The notes beneath the pieces are model-generated. The model was not told the origin of the DNA, searched no databases, and saw nothing but the letters and a program-made list of their open reading frames with translations. Of a DNA stretch of 64,000 bases, positions 1-10,562 are shown in pieces. This DNA comes from Colias croceus (taxonomy: Eukaryota; Arthropoda; Insecta; Lepidoptera; Pieridae): positions 4,342,501-4,406,500 of the forward strand of contig NC_059548.1 in NCBI RefSeq assembly GCF_905220415.1. Reading direction: 5' to 3'. A program made the translations under genes and the position numbers. The number at the start of each line of letters is the position of its first letter. Position 1 is the first letter of the stretch.

Positions 1-180
1 CAGGATAGGCTATATTATATCACGCTCAGGCATGATGATATAATATAGCCTATCCTTCTTCATTATTGCCTTCCTCGATAAATGGGCTATCTAACACCGA
101 AAGAATTCTTCAAACCGGACCAGTAGTTCCTGAGATTAGCGCGTTCAAACAATCAAACTCTTCTTATATTAAGTATAGAT
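1..180 (+). repeat. Short interspersed repeat, family A, head replaced by a palindrome
   Basis: From about base 57 to 180 this matches the body of the repeat seen in full at 31248-31446: a TTCCTCGATAAATGGGCTAT phrase, then CACCGAAAGAATT, a GGACCAGTAGTTCC-like phrase and GATTAGCGCGTTCAAACAA. The GC-rich head expected upstream is missing. In its place bases 2-22 and 36-56 form a perfect 21-bp inverted repeat with a 13-base loop. The copy may be cut by the window edge. Family assignment (SINE or non-autonomous Helitron) is inference. Confidence 0.7.
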
Positions 181-740
181 AAATTAAAAGCATCAAAATG
201 TCAAGAATTCGTGACACATTCACATAATATAGGTTCCGCTGTCTCAGTGTTGTTCAGGCAGCTTAACAAGACGTCATGCAATATCTTGTATTTCACAAAG
301 TTCTGACATGCTTCCACGTTAAACTTCTAAACTCGGCGATCAGGGAGCTAAAGTTATGAATAATTAATATACTGATTTGTATATGAAGTCTTGAAATATA
401 TTAGAATTTTTAAACTTTCATTTATTACCATTTTATATTTTTTTAGAACATTAATTAAACAAACTTTCATTAATTTCGTGCTTTTAAAGTTTTACTTTGC
501 ATTACCATTAATAATAGTTAAAATACCTGGTTACTAACCTACATTCCTATATTGAAATAAAAAATAACTTACGTTATTAATCACACTTACAATCGAACTA
601 CTTGCTTGCTCAGAAAATTATTAATGGGAATTTCAACTAACTTTCTCTTTATAATTCGATTGAGTTTGCAAAGCAATATACATTATACATATTGTATTGC
701 AAAAAAGCAACCTACCATTAATTAATTAATTTTATACTAC
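181..740. other. AT-rich non-coding stretch
   Basis: No reading frame, splice-flanked exon or recognisable repeat was found. Composition is strongly AT-rich with short A and T runs, typical of lepidopteran intron or intergenic DNA. Confidence 0.6.
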
Positions 741-941
741 ACTAGCTGTGCCGCGCGGTTTCACCCGCGTGGCTCCGCTCCTGTTGGTCTTAGCGTGATA
801 ATATATAACCTATATTACTCGTGGATAATGTAGCTTTCGAATGGTGAAAGAATTTTTAAAATCGGTCCAGTAGCTTATGAGCATATTCATTACAATCAAA
901 CAAACAAAGCTTTCCTCTTTATAATAGATATTAGTGTAGAT
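741..941 (+). repeat. Short interspersed repeat, family A, diverged copy
   Basis: Begins ACTAGCTGTGCCGCGCGG, continues with the family head GGTTTCACCCGCGTGGCTCC and a TGTTGGTCTTAGCGTGAT phrase, and ends in a TATAATAGATATTAGTGTAG tail related to the family end (TATAATATTAGTATAG). The body is mutated (for example TAGCTTTCGAATGGTGAAAG where the other copies read CTATCTAACACCGAAAG), so it is older than the 31 and 33 kb copies. Confidence 0.75.
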
Positions 942-1331
942 TATTAAAATAATTTGGAATATTTAGAATTAGACTTCCTGTATAGTCAAATAGTCATTGT
1001 CTCCAATATTCAAAAGATAAATTAAATCTATTTTTGCGCCAGAAACTTTGTGAAACTTAAGTTTCAATACAGCGAACTTGCAAAGGATCGCGCAGTCACA
1101 GTTTGACAAGTGCTTAGAAGTTAGAACTATGCTTGTTCCATATCTGTATCTATTTTAGTGCCTGCTTTGTGTTCTCTGTTTTAGGTAACGTTTGATAGTC
1201 ACAATTATTAATATTATCCTCTAAGCTAATTCTAAAAGTCTATTTAAAAGAAATATTAGGTACGTAATTATTATTCTTCAATCTGCTTCGTTGCTGATGT
1301 TTTAATATTCATTTTAAATCTAAGCTTAATA
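942..1331. other. AT-rich non-coding stretch
   Basis: Nothing coding seen. The interval separates two family A repeat copies in opposite orientations. Confidence 0.5.
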
Positions 1332-1527
1332 TTATAAAGCTGACGAGTCTGTTTGTTTCAACTGCTTGAACGCGCATATCTCAGAAAGCATGGGTATTGA
1401 GTATTTAAAAATTATTTCACTGTTAGATAGTCCATTGATGGAAAAAGGCATATATATAAGAAATATCATCACACTTAGACTACTAGGAGCGGAGCAATCC
1501 GGAAAAAACCGGGGACACAGCTAGTAC
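1332..1527 (-). repeat. Short interspersed repeat, family A, old minus-strand copy
   Basis: In reverse complement it keeps the family order: an ACTAGCTGTGTCCC head, GCTCCGCTCCTAGTAGTCTA, a GTGATGATAT phrase, a run corresponding to ATGGACTATCTAACAG, and TGCGCGTTCAAGCAG near the tail TTTATAATATTAAG. Many substitutions relative to the 31 kb copy show it is old. Confidence 0.65.
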
Positions 1528-1947
1528 ATATGTTGTCTAAAAGCCTTAAGCCTTAGTTCATTTCATGGATATATTCATCCGCAAACCGAGAAATCTCTCT
1601 CAAATTATCTCTTACACAAATGGTAATTATTAAAATTGTAGCATTATCCTTTGAGATTGAAATTTATTTATTTCTGTAGGATTTATCAGCCCACGCTCAT
1701 ACAAATACACCAACGCACTTAAAATGGGAGACGATCGTTAAAACAACAGATATAGATATTTATTACCTGAAATTATCATTTAAATTTGCCTTATATTCTA
1801 GCTAAATATGAAACTAGATTAATTATTTCATTCTAAACAATATTGACTTGATATAATAACATTTTATTTAATTATTATAATAATTTAATTTGATTTAAGA
1901 AATTTGATGTAGGTAAAATTAATAATTTTTTGTAAAATCAACACAAT

Positions 1948-2159
1948 ATCACTACATAGTATAAAACAAAGTCGCTTTCTCTGTCCCTATTTCCCTATGT
2001 CTATTCATAATGTCCCTTTGTATGCTTAAATCTTTAAAACTAGGCAATGGATTTTGATGCGATTTTTTTTAGTAGATAGAGTGATTCAAGAGGAAGGTTT
2101 TAGTATATAATTTATTAGGTTTTAGACAAAGCGGGCGAAGCCGAGGGCGGTAAGCTAGT
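1948..2159 (-). repeat. Short interspersed repeat, family B
   Basis: Reverse complement of the repeat at 46732-46938. It shares the head GCCCTCGGCTTCGCCCGC, the TTGTCTAAAACCTAATAAAT phrase, GAATCACTCTATCTACT, AAAATCCATTGCCTAG, ACATAGGGAAATAGGGACAG and the end AAAGCGACTTTGTTTTATAC. Two copies more than 44 kb apart with the same ends support a discrete mobile unit of about 210 bp. Whether it is a SINE or a small Helitron is undecided. Confidence 0.75.
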
Positions 2160-3418
2160 GATGTTATACAACATTGTCTCTATATTTCACAACATAATAA
2201 TAACGTTAAAAAATATCTAACTTTCAAATAGCAACCACGTACCGACATATTATAAATGTATGTAGGAATTTTATTATGTAGTTCAAAATAAAACAAATAC
2301 CCATTTACAGTTGGTCTAAAAACATAATAACAGGAACATACAAAACTTATGAGCTAGAAATTATAATCCATAGTTCAAATATAATATTTTAAATTTTCAA
2401 ATATAATAATATGCATTGATAGAACAAAAACCATGATGGTATTATCCGTGACTACGGAACAGTGAAATTGAAACCAATAAAATGCTAGGACTAGTAAATC
2501 GGTTCCCGCGTAGGCATGTTGATATAAAGCAGTGGATGTATTTAGTTTTAATGTATTTAGGAATGAAAAGAGCCTTCCATTATTCCTTTTATTCCTTTTT
2601 ATCATTTATTAACAAGATTTTAAAGAAAAATTCATTATGCATTATTCCTTTTTATCATTTATTAACAAGATTTTAAAGAAAAATTCTTATGCCTTCGATA
2701 ATTTAGAATTTACTCTTGTTATGTTTAAGGCATAACCAAACGATAATTGACGATAATACTTATTTACATAAAATATTAATTAATCTACAACTAATATTAT
2801 AATAGACATAGGTAATTTTTTTTTAATAAGTATTTAACCTTCCATAAAGCATAGCATAGGCGTTAAGTTCAATAAATAAAAAGTAATTGCGTGTAAAATG
2901 ATACAAATTTCTCTATCAGCTACATAGTCGACACCATTTTCGATACTTTTATATGTTATCCAAACTCGATCTATTACCACGAAGCCGTATCTATTTCTAT
3001 ACATCCGCAGATAACCAGACCGTTTAGTTGACAAGGGTTGTCATAAGTCTTCCTACCAAAAGATCATGCGTGCCACCCTTCATAATTGTTCCTGTCGCAT
3101 ATATCGTTTTTCATATATTTTGTCAGCGTGAAACAAGATTGCAGAATAATAGCTTGAAAAATTACATCGCAGTGATGTACATATTATGTATTTGTACAGT
3201 TTTGTATAAAATGTGAAAACGGGAAAGTAAGGGGCGGAGTTAGGTTACATCTGTTTCGCTTTCCTTCACGGGTTAGTTACTAATGGGTGATAAACCGTGT
3301 ACCAGTAAAGACCCTTTTGCTGACGTTCCCTAAAATGATGGAGGTTCATTGTCTTATTTTGTTCCTCTATTTTATAATTTCTAGCACAGTTTTCAGGATT
3401 ATCTATAGCTCCATCTTA
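2160..3418. other. Non-coding stretch
   Basis: No supported gene. Short open frames here (2375-2605 minus, 2482-2676 plus, 2834-3034 minus, 3028-3216 plus) overlap one another, have AT-driven residue composition and resemble no protein I know. Confidence 0.5.
2588..2693. repeat. 53-bp tandem duplication
   Basis: The segment TATTCCTTTTTATCATTTAT through AACAAGATTTTAAAGAAAAA TTC is present twice in a row with a period of 53 bases and near identity, consistent with a recent slippage or unequal exchange event in AT-rich DNA. Confidence 0.85.
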
Positions 3419-3716
3419 TCTTAATATATTATATTATAAAGGCGAAAGTTTGTAAGTATGGATGTATGGATGTATGGATGTATGGATGTATGGATGTATG
3501 GATGTATGGACGTATGGATGTATGGATGTATGGATGTTTGTTACTCTTTCACGTAAAATAACTACTGAACCGATTACAATGAAATTTAGCACACATATAT
3601 AGGGTAACTTGGATTAACACATAGGATAGTTTTTATCCCGGAAATCCCACGGGAACGGGAACTATGCGGGTTTTCCTTTGCAAACGCGGGCGATGCCGCG
3701 GGCGGAAATCGAGTAA
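3419..3716 (-). repeat. Short interspersed repeat, family D, with internal microsatellite expansion
   Basis: In reverse complement it shows the family D order seen at 14571-14815: a CCCGCGGCATCGCCCGCG head, AAACCCGCATAGTTCCCGTT, GGATTTCCGGGATAAAAACT, CCTATGTG, AAATTTCATTGTAATCGGTT, CAGTAGTTATTTTACGTG, and a TTTATAATATAATAT tail. The octamer array at 3456-3537 lies just inside the tail, where other copies carry short CAGA repeats. Confidence 0.75.
3456..3537. repeat. Octanucleotide microsatellite (GTATGGAT)n
   Basis: About ten consecutive units of GTATGGAT, one carrying a T to C change (GTATGGAC). It sits at the 3' side of a family D repeat. Confidence 0.95.
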
Positions 3717-5082
3717 TTAATAAAATACACATTATTATTTTGAACAGTCCTATGGTAGCAAAATATTATTATGAACGAAAGTCTGGGACCTGGGTGTAAT
3801 CTTCGTGTGATAAACTCATCAGAAAGCCAGTGTCTCATTTATATTTAAACCATTACATTCATGAAAGAATTCCGACTTGCCAAAAAGAAAATCTACTCCA
3901 TAATATCTATCACTTAAATCTGAATGTGATTATAATCGAAGTATAGAATCAATATGTTACATTGATTTACGATTATTTCTGTGAAACAGTAGGAAACTGG
4001 ACTGAGATTTAGTTTATTTGTTCATTTTATTTAATGATCTCCATATTTTAAAACATAATTCTATCGTAATTGCGGTTCTATAACGAGCCTTTATGCTTAC
4101 ATTTTGTTACCATCGATTACATAATATAGCTTTTAATTAATTTAATATAACGATTTGAAAGTACAAAATATAATACTTATACGAGGTTGACACTTTCACT
4201 GATATTTTATGGAGATATTTGATTTTATTTGTTACGGTCTACGATTATAACAAAATATATCTCTTATCTTTTTAAATTAGAAACTCATATCTATACCAAA
4301 ATAACATAGGCTATTTTATTTTTATACGTATTTTAGACTAAGCTCAATATTTTGAGAGCACATGCCATAATCTGTAATGTAGGTTCGTTGTTTAATACTT
4401 ACAACAAATAGATAGTCAAGTGAAAATAACATTAAATTGTATAATAGGATTTAAATAGCTCCTAAGCTATTACCGTACACTGTTCTAATAAACTCATACG
4501 CCTAGTTCATACTGGTAGGTGATAAATAAGCGTTATTTGATATCTCGGCTCCTTGCCTTAGTTTATTACTATGAAATAGTATAAGATACCCGTTCTAAAC
4601 AATTTATTATTAGAAGGAAGATATTATAGCCCATTCTTAATCTCGGCGCTAGTTTAACGCAGGATTTCAATTTGCAACGGTATTAAATGAATAAAATAAT
4701 GGTGTATTAAGATGAGAAATATACTTACTACTGACATTGAGAAATGTATTTGCGAAAGTAGAAAAGGTATTGCAATGTAACCCGGTATACGGAACCGCAT
4801 ACAATTTTCTTGTTTGTCTTGCTTCTGGGTCACAGTAATATCAGTAATGTTTTATTGAATTAATCAAATTAAAATGGAGTGTTGTCAAAATTGAAATGGA
4901 GTGTAACGTTTAGAGAAAGAGATATGCCCTAACGATTTGATATATGCGTATAACTGTAGAGTGTAGACGTTTGGTATTTGCAGTAGAAAATAATAGAAGC
5001 TGAATATTAAAAGAGCATACGTAGATGAGGTATACCTATCCGAAAAAATGGTGTGGTGATAGATGTGAAATTTTATCTGCTC
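3717..5082. other. AT-rich non-coding stretch
   Basis: No exon, RNA gene or recognisable repeat identified; no frame of useful length on either strand. Confidence 0.55.
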
Positions 5083-5085
5083 TAA

Positions 5086-5608
5086 GGGTTCATACGCACT
5101 ATGCGGGTAGCCGCATTGCGGGTAGCCGTCCGGCTGACCGCAAGCACAATTATGTACGTAATATTCATTTCTATGCGCACTGCGATGCGGCTACCCGCAG
5201 ACCGCTCCGGTTGCTCGGAGAGCTGCGGCCCGAGTGACGGCCAGCCGGACGGTTGCTATACGCACTGTGCGGTTCAGTCTGCGGCTGCCCGCCATTGAGT
5301 GAGTGTGTGCACGTGGTTGCAAAATGCTTGCTCTCATCTCGTGTTTGCAAATAAGGATGCACCCAGTACTTCTTTCTTTGCTTTTCTTCTATACGTAACG
5401 TGTGTAAATGTAGTAAATAGCTGCAACTTCTTCCATTTCCATCTTTGAAATGGATCGACATGACCGCAAATCGCAACGGTTCTTCAACCGCACTATGCGG
5501 GTAGCCGCATTGCGGGTAGCCGTCCGGCTGGCCGCATTCGCAACCGCATCCTGCGGTCAGCCGGACGGCTACCCGCAATGCGGCTACCCGCATAGTGCGT
5601 ATGAACCC
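5086..5608. mobile_element. 523-bp MITE with 57-bp perfect TIRs and TAA target duplication (PIF/Harbinger-like)
   Basis: The two ends are perfect 57-bp inverted repeats beginning GGGTTCATACGCACTATGCG. The trinucleotide TAA flanks both ends (5083-5085 and 5609-5611), and a 3-bp TWA target duplication is a hallmark of PIF/Harbinger elements. The interior has no transposase; the open frames across it are by-products of the CpG-rich repeats. The TIR motif GCGGGTAGCC recurs inside the element. The right end (about 5491-5608) holds both a direct and an inverted copy, so it alone can form a long hairpin. GC content is far above the surroundings. Confidence 0.85.
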
Positions 5609-5611
5609 TAA

Positions 5612-8600
5612 AGGAATAAGTAATTTCTTATTCTTACAATAATTTAATAAATTTTTTATACATTTTAGAAGGACGACATACGAGAAATAAGCAAAAAAAG
5701 TTCTACGAATAAGTTAAGCATAAGGAAGATTTTTGAATTTAATTTTGATACTTCCAATTGAAAGACTAAACATGCTACAGATAAAAATAATACTTAATAA
5801 AATATGTACAGGACTATAAATTACAATAATCGCGCCTTTGTTTACAAATTACTTGCCGTGTTTACTTTAACAGAAAACCATTATCCTTATAGCTTAGAGT
5901 ATAGCAACCAATCATGGAGGTCGCAATAAATCAACAATCTAGCGTCGCAATTTTCATAATTCACACGATATCAAGTTACGGAGGATAAAGAAAAATCCAA
6001 TTTCCTTCCTTGCATTACTAGAAAGGGTCCTGCCCACGGCAACGTACACATTGGAGGTTTCCACGGTAAATAAAATAAATAATTTTTTAAATTACTTGGT
6101 GTAACTAATATTGGTGTAACAAAAGCTAAAATTACCTACATGGTTTAAGATTTTTTAATACTTATATTATGGTTACTAGTATAGTACAGTCTGCTGTCTG
6201 CTTAATGCTTGATACGCTGAACTAAACCTTAAAAAGTTGAATCGTATCATGCGTAACAATCAAGTACAATATTGCATATATTGTTGTATCTACATCTAAA
6301 CAAGTACTGAATTGATTTCAGTGCAATAAATTACCTACTTAGGCTACGTGTAAAATATTCACTCAGTATTTAGGAGAACAATTATAATACCCTAGTAGAT
6401 CAACATTACTATTACGATAATAATTAAAACATTCTTAACCCTAGCATTCAACTAAAAAGATGAACTATGAAGAAACTTTAACAATGCTCGCTGCGTTCAA
6501 AGGATTGATAAAAGTTAAGACAACAATTCGATTAATATTCTAATGACAATGAAACCTTAAAATATTGAACTTATCTTCAAGAATTAGCTTAGTTTATAGC
6601 TTAATAACTTCGAAAGCTCCGAGGCGACTTAAAAATACTTGAAAACTTTAGCATTGGAAATCAATTTAGCTATTTTATCAATGTAGGTGATTTATAAGTA
6701 TAATATTTTCATTAAGTTATTCATATTTCTTTATATTATTATATCACGTACTTAATTAATATATATTATAACAATATAATAATTTGACCAAGCTTTGTTT
6801 GTTTATTTATTTAAAACACAGGTTCTCTAAATTATCTCTTACCTTAAAAATTAAAACGTAATAACAGTATAAGCTATAAGCCAAACAATAATTATTAGTA
6901 TCTATAAAATAATAGTGTATAGAAATATCATATTTGAGTTCTTAAAGTGGTCGTCAGTGTGAATGCGTCCTTCTAGGTGTTTCGGATATGAGCGATTATT
7001 CAGAGGCACAACAATAATGGGGTAATAAATTATGATTGATGAACACCTTAAGATATCGTACGCACATACTAACCTAAAACATTCCTACTTCTACCTGCAA
7101 ATATTATTTACTTTGTCCACAACATTGTGTCTTTGCCCTAACCTGTTTCTAAAAATCACTATAGTTTCTACTATGTAAGTCTTCAGCTTCACTTTTTTGT
7201 GTAAATGATTAAACTAAACATTTCGCAATTTATAACGTCTATTTGAGATAAGCTAATGAGTGTTTAGCTTACCTGAGAAATAAAACATAAGAAGGATTAA
7301 TTTTAAGACTTCTAATAACAATCGCAGATATTTTTTAGAAACACGGCAATCAACGCGTTGCGCGACTCAAATCTCAATAGATAGAGTTAATTTACTTCTT
7401 CGCGATTACTTGCATATACGATGGTATATAGAATATCTTACAAAAGAAAAGTTTAAGGATACTGTTATGACTACACTATACCTTACGTACTTAATTTTCA
7501 AAAGAAATTCGCATAACGACCGGCATAAAATGATTGATGCACCCGAACAAGAACTACGCGATCGATTCCAATAGCTATACAATTGAGCTGACCACAGATA
7601 GTTAGTCAAAGTCATGCTGAAAGTAAACAGGGGAAGGAAAACTGGACCGCAGCTTCAGCAAACACATTAGTCATGTGTCATTGTAAAGACAAACATATCG
7701 ACACTGCGCATGGAAATCGTATGGGATTCCTTTCAGTTTTCATTTATTCTAACGAATATTGAGGGTTACTATTTAAATAATATTAACGCTATCTATTAAG
7801 CAATATCTTTATTAAGTTATCGTTCAATGTAGATTGTAGAGTACTGATAGATGTCATTCGGAATGAATGTTTTTTTCTCTTCTCTGACTGACTGAAATAC
7901 ATTAGTGATGACCACTGTTGGAGCAACCATAATTTAATATTCAAATAATTTGTTCAGTACGTAATTATATTTATATTAAATTCTTCCAAATAAGATATTC
8001 ATTGTAAGTCAGACGCATGATATGCGTCAATTAGTGCTGACTCAACGCTACATTTAACATCGACGACAATCAGTTGACTGACTAATGATGCGATAGTGCA
8101 TTGGTGCATGTAGTTATTTTTATATAGGTACATATAACAGCTATTATAAAAGAAGTATCAAGTTTTACATTAGTCCTAAAGAATCACAGAAAGTTTATGC
8201 TTAACATAAATACACAAACAAGACAAATATATACCTATTATAGCAATATTATGTACTCATCTAGTTACTAACCAATAATTTTCAACACTACTAGTGTTGA
8301 AAATTATTGGCGACATTGAGAACAACTTTTTCATAAATTTAGCTCAAAAGAAAGAGTACAGACACGTGCTAACATCGAAAGTAACAAAAGTTATTAAGGT
8401 TGTCAGAAATTTAAAAGAAATCTAATTGAAATTATCCAAAAGCCAACATCAAGTAACACGAAAGTTTTCCGACAGGCGCTGCACTTGGGCACTTTTACTA
8501 TCTTAATAAAAAGAGAAATAAGTGGTCTCTGGTTTGTGGTCTTTGCTTAAGTTTGGTAATTAAAACTTGTAACTAGTTAGGTTACATTTGTGAATTTGTT

Positions 8601-9377
8601 GTGCAAATTTACTTTTTAAATTAAAGGTGTTTTATTTAAAAACATTTGTGTGTGTTCACATTGAATGCAAATATTTATTTCGATCTTATTAAAATTTCCA
8701 CCAACCACCATTGAACGTTTATTGAGATAACATCTTGACTAAATATAATGAAATAACTTAATTTGATATTACATTTGGATTTGTTTCCAATATAAACTTG
8801 AATAATAGAGTAGAGTCATTTTTATATGAACCGTCAAACTTGGAATCGTTCAAACAATTTAATACTTCAGAGCCATATTATAGAATCCTCTTAAAAGAGA
8901 AGTAATTAGCAATAATTTTCACACAATAACCACACACAAAACAATTTTTATCGAATAAAAGACCTAAACAGCAGCATATTTTAAGCCGTCGCGTCGCCAA
9001 CTTTACAAACTTCTAAGCACTCTTTAAATTTAATATTATTATGAGCTTACGGAAAAATCGGAGTGACAGATTCAGCTGAAACAATAAAAAAAAGTTCTCA
9101 ACTTCTGTCAAGTCACATAAGCTAAAATAGCACTTAACCTTAATGGCGGTTGCTATAAATTCCCGCTGGATTCCCTAATGCTTTTGTTACAGAAAAAGTC
9201 AATATTCACTTGACAGGGGTGTTTTTAATAACTTTAACAAATTGACGCGCGCCAATGAATAAGCATTTTATTAAGGCGCTTTAATTAATCTGTTAATTCA
9301 TAAAGCCGATTATATGTGCGCTGGGAATTTTTAAATTGCTATCAGATCTCTTTATTACAATTTGTATTGTTTTAAGG
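5612..9377. other. Non-coding stretch with one short palindrome
   Basis: About 3.8 kb with no supported exon or repeat family; the only structure found is the palindrome at 8272-8310. The small minus-strand frame at 7406-7615 resembles no known protein. Confidence 0.5.
8272..8310. repeat. 39-bp perfect palindrome
   Basis: Two 19-base arms, CCAATAATTTTCAACACTA and its exact complement, are separated by a single C. No target duplication or family member was found elsewhere in the window. Confidence 0.9.
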
Positions 9378-9733
9378 TAGATCCCTGATGATGGGCACCG
9401 GATGGTGGAACGGGGATATAATCCATCATCCGGTGCGGAGAGGCGGCGTGAGAAGTGTTCCACTCACGCCGCCCCCCTAGGAAGGTAGACCTGGCGGCCT
9501 CCCGCCACATTCGCGTTGGGCCTGGAGATAGGCTGCCGCTGACGGGTCCGCGGACGCGGTTCTACCGAATACCCGCGGCCCCGTCTATAAAGCGGCACGG
9601 CGGAACACAGTGGAGTTTAGTCGGTAGGTCCCCGCACTCAGCAGGGTGAGTCCGACATAACCCAGGGCTCTTTCCCCGAGTGCCCTGGGTATGCTTAAAT
9701 GCATTCTCCACTATAAAAAAAAAAAAAAAAAAA
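9378..9733 (+). mobile_element. 3' end of a non-LTR retrotransposon with poly(A) tail
   Basis: A GC-rich block of about 340 bp ends in GCATTCTCCACTAT followed by a run of 19 A. The terminal about 100 bp recur at 34474-34567 with a short A tail and a target duplication, which shows that this is the 3' terminus of a retrotransposed element. Two strong hairpins lie at its left end (9395-9436 and 9442-9473). The 64-codon frame at 9455-9649 is within this region and I see no protein motif in it. The clade cannot be decided from the 3' end; an R1-like or other site-independent LINE is possible. Confidence 0.7.
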
Positions 9734-9931
9734 GATTTTAATTTATTTATAATACAATTCTAATGTTAAAAGCTCACACATCCTGGCGATGGAAAATTTC
9801 CTTGAAAAGGAAACACTTCTATAATTATTATTGAAATTAAATGTTGAATAACGAAAAGTGAAAAAAATGATTTTCTTACAAGTTCAAATTAATATATTAA
9901 CATATTTCGTATGTATGTTATACGTCTATCT
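9734..9931. other. Short AT-rich gap
   Basis: Nothing recognised between the LINE poly(A) tail and the next repeat. Confidence 0.5.
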
Positions 9932-10090
9932 TAATATATATAAATCTCGTGTCACAATGTTTGTCCTCAATGGACTCCTAAACCACTTAACCGATTATAA
10001 TAAAATTCGCACACCATGTGCAGTTCGATCCAACTTGAGAGATAGGATAGTTTAAAGGTACCACGGGTGAAGCCGGGGCGGACCGCTAGT
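9932..10090 (-). repeat. GC-headed short repeat with ACTAGCGGTCCGCC terminus
   Basis: On the minus strand it begins ACTAGCGGTCCGCCCCGGCT and continues CACCCGTGGTACC, then a phrase containing GTGCGAATTTTATTATAATC, a TCCATTGAGGACAAACATTG segment and a TATATATTAAG tail. The head is the same as in the 14118 and 38488 copies but the body differs, so this is either a separate subfamily or a chimera. Confidence 0.65.
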
Positions 10091-10377
10091 CTTTCTATAT
10101 GATATAAATGATTGATTTTTATTTTTGGCTGGTGTGATTGGTACTAGTATCAAAATTTTCTCTGCTTGATTATTAACTATTTCGTCTCAATGTAATGCAC
10201 TTGGAGTAAACCGAATTACTTACAAAGTCACATACTAGGCTTAATAATCTTATCATTACTACTGTAAAGTAGGTATATAAGGGGAGTTAAGGTTAATTAC
10301 AGTGCTGCGAAGTCATGTTTCTGTATGCTTTAATGACACAATACGGAAGTTAGAAGCTTCAGTTCTTCATGTACATC

Positions 10378-10562
10378 ACTAGCTTTTCGCGCGCGGCTTA
10401 AGTACCCCGCTTTGTAGAAAACTTAACAAATTATACGCAAAACCCTTCTTCAAGGACCACTCTATATATTTAAAATGCCCATCAAAATCTGTTGCGTGAT
10501 TTTAAAGATCTAAGCATAGAGATAAACGAAGGAAAGCAATTTACTTTAACACTATGAAATGA
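10378..10562 (+). repeat. Short interspersed repeat, family B, diverged copy
   Basis: Starts CACTAGCTTTTCGCGCGCGG, keeps CCCGCTTTGTAGAAAAC, AAATTATA, ATCAAAATCTGTTGCGTG, TTTTAAAGATCTAAGCATAG and a decayed end where other copies have the AAAGCGACTTTG phrase. It matches 46732-46938 in order. Confidence 0.65.

Noticed and set aside
3456..3537. CRISPR-like or regulatory repeat array
   Set aside because: Uninterrupted octamer units without spacers in a eukaryotic context; a simple microsatellite.
5171..5593. 140-codon minus-strand frame and overlapping plus-strand frames
   Set aside because: They lie entirely within the MITE and its repeated CpG-rich arms; both orientations of the arm give the same peptide start, as expected from an inverted repeat.
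9455..9649. 64-codon frame in the GC-rich LINE 3' region
   Set aside because: High GC content alone removes stops; no domain, and the shorter copy at 34474 shows that this region is a non-coding 3' end.
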